DNA of 15,486 nucleotides, from contig JNEM01015549.1 in NCBI GenBank assembly GCA_000697335.1, positions 1 to 15,486 of the forward strand. Reading direction: 5' to 3'. This document shows positions 10,601 to 15,486 of this stretch, piece by piece. This DNA comes from Conidiobolus incongruus B7586 (taxonomy: Eukaryota > Entomophthoromycota > Entomophthoromycetes > Entomophthorales > Conidiobolaceae). The translations under genes were made by a program, and so were the position numbers. Numbering within the stretch: the first letter of the stretch is position 1; each line of letters begins with the position of its first letter. The notes beneath the pieces were generated by a model. That model was not told the origin of the DNA. It ran no database searches and saw nothing but the letters and a program-made list of their open reading frames with translations.

Positions 10601-10947
10601 ATAAATATATAAGTGCAATTCAACTATTTATATTTCCTAGCTAAAATAAAATTCTTTTTAGTTTTTTATTATATTACTATTAAAAAAATCAATGATATTT
10701 TTACTGTATATTTCAAAATTTTATATAATTTTTGCTTTAAATCTAAAAAATTAACTAAATAATATATATTCAAATTTATAGAAGCATTATTTTTATAATC
10801 TGATTATAATTTTGAGTAGTTTTATAAAGCTTATAATCAATAAATAATAATAATAAAATAAAGGTATTTCGACGATTATTAGCGAATTTACATAAAACTC
10901 TATTAAATAATAGTTTTTAAAAAGACCTTTTATTAAAACCATTATAT

Positions 10948-11006
10948 ATCAATATATATAATTTTGAAATATATAATGTCGTATATATATATATATATAT
11001 ATTGAT
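10948..11006. repeat. Inverted repeat with a (TA)n arm
   Basis: ATCAATATATATA at 10948-10960 is the reverse complement of 10994-11006, with a 33-nt loop. The right arm overlaps a pure TA run at 10982-11002. It could extrude as a hairpin, but the composition makes it unremarkable. Confidence 0.5.
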
Positions 11007-11442
11007 TTATTTTACTTTCTATACTTATTGATAATCTTAAAATTGATTTATTTAAAAATTTTTATTATAAAGTTTTGAGAAAGTATTTTAATCAAAAAAT
11101 ATTTTATTTTCATAATTATAATAGGAAAAATAATGAATTTTAATGAGAACAATCAATAATAGAATCTTAGAAATTTAATTTTAAAAATTAAGTAAAAGAA
11201 TGTTTATTTTTCAAAAAAATTAAAGATATCACTATATATTATAAAATATATCAAAGATTTTATCGAAATATTCAACAGAAAAATAAATACTATAAGTGAT
11301 TTAATGTATATTTATATATGTGTCACTGAGTTTTGTTATTATAATGATTTTTATTGTTTTTCAAGTTTTTTATCGGTTTTTATTATATTACTTAGTTCAA
11401 CACATATTTGGTATATTTCTATATAGCAAAGCATCTTGAAGG

Positions 11443-11448
11443 TTTATT
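11443..11448 (-). terminator. Polyadenylation signal of the secreted-protein gene
   Basis: Read on the minus strand this is AATAAA, 13 bases past the TAA stop at 11462-11464. It supports a very short 3' untranslated region, as for the SDR gene. Confidence 0.5.
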
Positions 11449-11461
11449 TAACTGGTTTATA

Positions 11462-12589
11462 TTATGCTTTTTTAATCAGTTTCTTCAATGAATCAATAAA
11501 TCTATCTTTAACTTTCTGTTTAAGCTCTTTTCCTTTTTCAGTATTCAAAAGATCTTTTGATACAGCTTTAATTGCATCATCCCAGTCTTTAGTATTTCTC
11601 AAAGCTCCAACGACAAATGAAGCTGTCTGACCTGCATATGGAATAAAACTAACACCTGTTTCAGCTATGTCTAGAAGTATTTTTCCAACTTTATCAGGTG
11701 AAACGTCAGGCAAGCTTTGTAAAGCTGAATTCGATTTGCAATTTGTGAATGCACTGTCGGTTATGAATAAACTATTTGACTTACAACCGCCTTCATTATC
11801 TTTTTGTCTAAGGTGTGCACATCTCATATCTTTTTTAGGTTTGAAGTTATTATCATCCTCTAATGTAAAGCAGCTCTTATAAGCCTTGACATTTTCTTCT
11901 CCAAGCTCGACCAATGTATGGACAACTTGTACACATTGTTTGTCTATTGTTAATGACTTTTGGATACTCTGTAACCCAGTAATATTACATTGCTCCTTAT
12001 CTTTATCCAATCCTAACTTTGGGGATGCACCACAATCATTTGTCACAAAGACCTCATCTAAGCCAAGTGCTTTGATTGTATAGGGATCAAAGAAATCAAA
12101 CTGCACAAATCTTTCTGCACCATTTGCCCAAACAGTATCCAAAGGTACAAATAACTGGTCGACAGTCTTAAACAAGCTTATTTTAGTGAATTGTCTATAC
12201 CAACTTGCATCTAATGCTACAAATATCTGGTGTTGGTCCTTAACTTCAACAGGCAACTGATATACAACTTCAGTCTCTTCTTCAACCTTACTAATAAGTT
12301 TGGGGCTATAATATTGATTGTTTGTAAAAGGACATACGCCAGGTCTATAGACATCGAACATTGCCTTTTGACTTCTTGTCCAATTGTTACAGTTTTTCCA
12401 GGACTCATATTCATTTCTAACTCTAATGAATACAGGTGTTTTGGTTGTGTTGTAAGTACCATCTGATCTAAAATTATACTTTTGCAAAAAGTCTTTAGTA
12501 CACTCAGGCTTTATATTATAATCATCCAAACTATTGGCAATAATAGCGCCAATGACAAAAGTTATGAACTTGAGCTTAAACACATTCAT
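11462..12589 (-). CDS. Secreted, cysteine-rich protein of unknown family (375 aa)
   Basis: A single uninterrupted frame of 375 codons. Residues 1-20 (MNVFKLKFITFVIGAIIANS) look like a signal peptide. The mature part holds ten cysteines (30, 67, 86, 186, 201, 219, 240, 257, 269, 284), an even number that allows five disulfides, and three N-glycosylation sequons at N47, N69 and N202. Residues 100-170 are rich in V, F and D and look like beta strands (QIFVALDASW, DQLFVPLDTVW, ERFVQFDFFDPY). From about 285 there are no cysteines: a hydrophobic Gly/Ala-containing stretch (313-330, VSFIPYAGQTASFVVGAL) is followed by a lysine-rich amphipathic tail ending in KKLIKKA. Base composition is normal for coding DNA and far from the flanks. 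It has a TATA box, an AATAAA and no introns, unlike the SDR gene. I do not recognise the family. A secreted or extracellular structural, binding or effector role is possible, but none is shown. Confidence 0.88.
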   Translation of the reverse strand: MNVFKLKFITFVIGAIIANSLDDYNIKPECTKDFLQKYNFRSDGTYNTTKTPVFIRVRNEYESWKNCNNWTRSQKAMFDVYRPGVCPFTNNQYYSPKLISKVEEETEVVYQLPVEVKDQHQIFVALDASWYRQFTKISLFKTVDQLFVPLDTVWANGAERFVQFDFFDPYTIKALGLDEVFVTNDCGASPKLGLDKDKEQCNITGLQSIQKSLTIDKQCVQVVHTLVELGEENVKAYKSCFTLEDDNNFKPKKDMRCAHLRQKDNEGGCKSNSLFITDSAFTNCKSNSALQSLPDVSPDKVGKILLDIAETGVSFIPYAGQTASFVVGALRNTKDWDDAIKAVSKDLLNTEKGKELKQKVKDRFIDSLKKLIKKA

Positions 12590-12626
12590 TTTAGCGTAAT
12601 AGTGATTAATCAGAATACAAACAGAA

Positions 12627-12636
12627 TATTTATATA
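12627..12636 (-). promoter_or_regulatory. TATA box of the secreted-protein gene
   Basis: On the minus strand this reads TATATAAATA and lies 38-47 bp before the ATG (12589). The predicted transcript start is near 12600, so the leader would be about 10 nt. The spacing is nearly the same as in the SDR gene, which supports the chosen start. The box lies at the gene-proximal edge of the tandem repeat array. Confidence 0.55.
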
Positions 12637-12690
12637 TCTTGATAACAGCTGTATAAGAGGACTATATATACTCTTTTATGACAAAATATT

Positions 12691-12801
12691 ATGGCTGCAA
12701 TGTCGGATGAAAAGAAAGTTCGAATGATTTATATTCAAGAATTAGCAACAAGGAAAAATAAAGATACTATAAAAAGTTATTTCGGACAATATGTAATATA
12801 A
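12691..12801 (+). other. Short open frame in repeat unit 1
   Basis: ATG at 12691 opens 36 codons to TAA at 12799-12801, with a plausible protein-like reading (MSDEKKVRMIYIQELATRKN, then KDTIKSYFGQYVI). The matching places in units 2 and 3 begin the same way (MAEISDE, MAEMTDKKEK) but stop after 16 and 18 codons. The repeat could thus come from a duplicated small exon or gene start and not from a regulatory block. No family is recognised. Confidence 0.2.
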
Positions 12802-13335
12802 TAGTTTTTAAATTTTATGTTAGAATGAATATTGTTATATTTCGAATATTCAGAGATAACCAAATATAGATATATCTAGATTAAAACTGCATAAGAAAAC
12901 TAAATTTCTTCAATCGGCAATATTTTATGGCTGAAATTTCGGATGAAATAACATTTGAATGGTTTGTTTTGTATTAGCAAAAAAAACAAAAATACCATAT
13001 AAAGTTAATTCGGAAAAAGCTTAATATGATAATTTATATTTTCTGTCTCAGAATGATTATTACCACATTTCGAATATTCAGAGATAACCAAATATCGATA
13101 TATCTTGATTAATGCAGTATAACAAAATCTTGCATATTTTGTTTTGACATCATGTCATGGCTGAAATGACGGATAAAAAGGAAAAAATTGAATGTTTTAT
13201 ATTTAAGAATTAACACCAAGAAAAAACAAAGATAGAATATAAAATTCATTTCGGACATAAATAGATATACTAACTTTATATATTCTATTTTAGAATAAAT
13301 ACTATAATATTCATTATTTTCAGACCCAATGAAAT

Positions 13336-15486
13336 ATACCACATATTTTTAACACAAAGTGACTTGCTCATAAACAAGAATAAATACCAATAATTAATCG
13401 CATTTTCTTGTTATTCACACTATTCATATCTTTATAAATATTTTTTAGAAAAGATCCGTAGTATAAACACAAAAAAACTGAACTGTCTCAAAAACAACAA
13501 AACCATCATAGAAAATACGTAATAATAACATACATATTTATATATATATTCCAGATAATTCATAGTTGATAGTTTTTTAATAATTATATTTATTTAATTA
13601 ATTTTTAATATATTGATATCATTCTTTTTATTAATATATGTTTTAATACTTTTAATTTCTCTCAATTTTCATTATTCTTTAAAGTTTCTTAAAAAACAAA
13701 ATTTTAACCTATTAAAATTGTATTATAATTTACCATCCTTTTTAATTTAATAGTTAAGACAATATAATTTTTAACTAGTGATTTTTTCGGATTTTCATCA
13801 TTTTTTCTCTTCCTTTATATGATCTGTTTATAATCAGATAATTTTTGTATTAATAAATTCCTTATATTTATATATGTTATTAGAGAACTTGTTTATTTTG
13901 AATTATTTGATATTTAATTTTAAATTTTATTTGATTAATATATATAACTATTGATTATTATTTTTATTTTATTCTATTCTATATATTCACATCATCTTGA
14001 TTCAATATATATTGCTAATATTTATTAGAAAACCTTGAATTTCATATAATTTTGTTAATTACTTTTATTTTTTCAACATGTCAATTTTTTTAAATTCAAA
14101 AGAAAATTATTAATTAATTTCAATCTTTGAATTTTGAAATTTTTGCATTCCGTATTCAATTATTTGTTTGTTTGGAAAATAATCGTACCTACTTATCTCT
14201 TTAATAGTTTTGCTTTCATAATCTTATAATGTATATATAGCTCCTAACAAAAACAATGGCTATCCTTTTTTATAATTTTATTTAAAAATATCCTCTTATT
14301 AATATATTTAACAAATATATATTTAAAATCTAATATTTACTAAACTTATTTTCTTTTATATGAGGATATGGAAAATTTTTTGAATTCTTTAATTTTTAAA
14401 CTATATTATTTGCCGTAAAATTCCACTATTTATAGTTCCAAAGGTTTTGGTAAGCTTAAGATTAATATTAAAATTTGATTTGCTGGAATACATTTTTTGA
14501 GCAATAAGCATAAAGATTTAAAAAATGGTTAATTATAATATTATATAAATTAGAAAAATAATGACCTCTTTTGTTTTAATAATATGTTTCTTTTTGTACC
14601 TAATTATGATGCTATATGCATAAAATTACTTGTTATATATATATTATGATAATTTTTAATAGGAATATTCATGATCTTAATAGCCATATATTTTATTTTA
14701 TATATTTAAATAAGCTAATAAAAGAAAATAATAAGGGAATATATAATAAAAAATTATATATACCTTTATAAAATATTTATTCATTTAAAATTTATTTGTT
14801 AAAATTTCTCTTTTTGATTTAGTTATTAACAAATAATGGGAAAGCTATATCCAAAGTAATATTAATAAAAAAATCTATGGTAATATAAATAAATATTAGA
14901 AAAATAGGAGATTTAATAATTTAAGACAAATAAATATAAGGATATAGATAAAACTCTTTTTATTAAAGATAGCCTGAATTTTTGATTCTATATAAAATAA
15001 GTTAGATAAGGTAATTTATAATATGTTTTAGTGATTAGATTATTAATAAATTAAAAGATAAAATGGAAATAAAAGGTATATAAAAAAGGAATAACTTTAG
15101 TATTAAGTTAAGATAAAATGAAATCATCTGATATATAATATATTTAAATTTAACAATAATTATCTATAAGTTTTTAATATAAAATTATCAAAACCTAATT
15201 GAAATTATTTAAATAAATTATAATTTATTAAAAGATTTTATATATAATATTTAATCTAAAATTACCTTTTATAATTATATATTAATTGACAAAAAGATAA
15301 GAAATTATCAAAAATATATTAGAATTTAGGATATTAATTTTAAATATTTAATATTATAATAAAAAATATATTAAAATATAAATATTATTTGAATAATTAA
15401 AAAATATTATAGTATTAGCTAAATAAGTTTATTATAATTATTATAATATAAATTTAATTTATATAATAAAAATCTATAGTTAATAT
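13336..15486. other. AT-rich non-coding stretch to the window end
   Basis: No gene, RNA or repeat structure could be supported. The sequence is A/T with short runs, and stops are dense in all frames. The part after about 14700 is purine-rich on the plus strand (many AAATAAGG-like words), which is only a compositional shift. Confidence 0.6.

Larger units (their letters stand above)
8589..11440. other. Extremely AT-rich gene-free stretch
   Basis: About 2.85 kb of almost pure A/T. Stop codons are dense in all frames and the few longer frames (for example on the minus strand at 10441-10623) are Ile/Tyr/Asn-rich low-complexity translations. No tRNA, terminal inverted repeat or coding motif could be supported. 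Contains two AT microsatellites and an inverted repeat listed separately. Confidence 0.6.
12627..13335. repeat. Three diverged tandem repeats upstream of the secreted-protein gene
   Basis: Units of about 228-242 bp: roughly 12627-12862, 12863-13093 and 13094-13335. Landmarks recur in the same order in each: a TATATCT(T/A)GAT word (12633, 12871, 13099), ATGGCTG(A/C)AAT (12691, 12927, 13157), a CGGAT(G/A)AAA box just after it, a second TTCGGA box about 90 bp on (12780, 13008 region, 13248 region) and an AGAAT(G/A)A word (12822, 13050, 13292). The 28 bases 12840-12867 and 13068-13095 are identical, although nearby parts have diverged. The array begins at the TATA box of the minus-strand gene, so it may be duplicated promoter or upstream control sequence. 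Confidence 0.8.

Noticed and set aside
10441-10623. 60-aa minus-strand frame rich in I, Y and N
   Set aside because: Low-complexity translation of a region with an (AT)n microsatellite.
11436-12466. Several plus-strand open frames opposite the secreted-protein gene
   Set aside because: They are antisense shadows of the 375-codon minus-strand gene, with low-quality composition and no promoter or splice signals.
13041-13050. CTGTCTCA words near 13043 and 13484, thought to be a second adapter end
   Set aside because: They share only about 7 bases with the reverse complement of the mosaic end. The full 19-mer occurs once, at 8570-8588.
13109-13342. 77-aa minus-strand hydrophobic frame over repeat unit 3
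   Set aside because: Its F/Y/I/L-rich reading follows from A/T composition, and the frame is not kept in the other repeat units.

Overview
This is a very AT-rich eukaryotic window, roughly 80% A+T or more outside the genes. It has few genes, long stretches of near-pure A/T sequence, short GT-AG introns (50-57 nt) and the standard genetic code. The two complete genes both have a TATA box 40-50 bp before the ATG and an AATAAA signal at or just after the stop, so their transcripts should have very short untranslated ends. The exact organism cannot be fixed from sequence alone. A small invertebrate or an early-diverging fungus with an AT-rich genome would fit. The introns lack the strong TTTTCAG acceptors typical of nematodes.

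Left half (1-8569). The anchor is a complete eight-exon short-chain dehydrogenase/reductase (SDR) gene at 3807-5255, coding for 358 aa. It shows every hallmark SDR motif (TGANSGIG, NNAG, the NLSS serine, YSQSK, HPG) and an N-terminal membrane anchor. Directly downstream (5885-7000) lies a decayed tandem copy that keeps several exons and introns at the same places but has lost exon 6, the glycine-rich motif and several splice sites. Upstream, at about 1866-1984, a short relic of the exon 1 end and exon 2 of a related SDR is visible, so this was once a local SDR cluster. Between relic and gene sit a GC-rich island (about 1985-2440, 56% G+C in its core) and an unidentified relic of coding-like sequence (2518-2930).

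Junction. A perfect 19-nt copy of the synthetic hyperactive Tn5 mosaic end lies at 8570-8588. It is the tagmentation adapter end used in sequencing libraries, and no natural genome should carry it. The assembly may therefore be falsely joined here, and linkage between the left and right halves should not be trusted.

Right half (8589-15486). About 2.8 kb of A/T-only sequence with microsatellites leads to a minus-strand, intronless gene (11462-12589) for a 375-aa secreted protein with ten cysteines. I do not recognise its family. Its promoter lies at the edge of an array of three diverged tandem repeats of about 230-240 bp (12627-13335) that contains a perfectly conserved 28-nt block and paired TCGGA boxes; this is the best candidate for an unusual regulatory arrangement here. 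The remaining 2.1 kb is featureless A/T-rich DNA.
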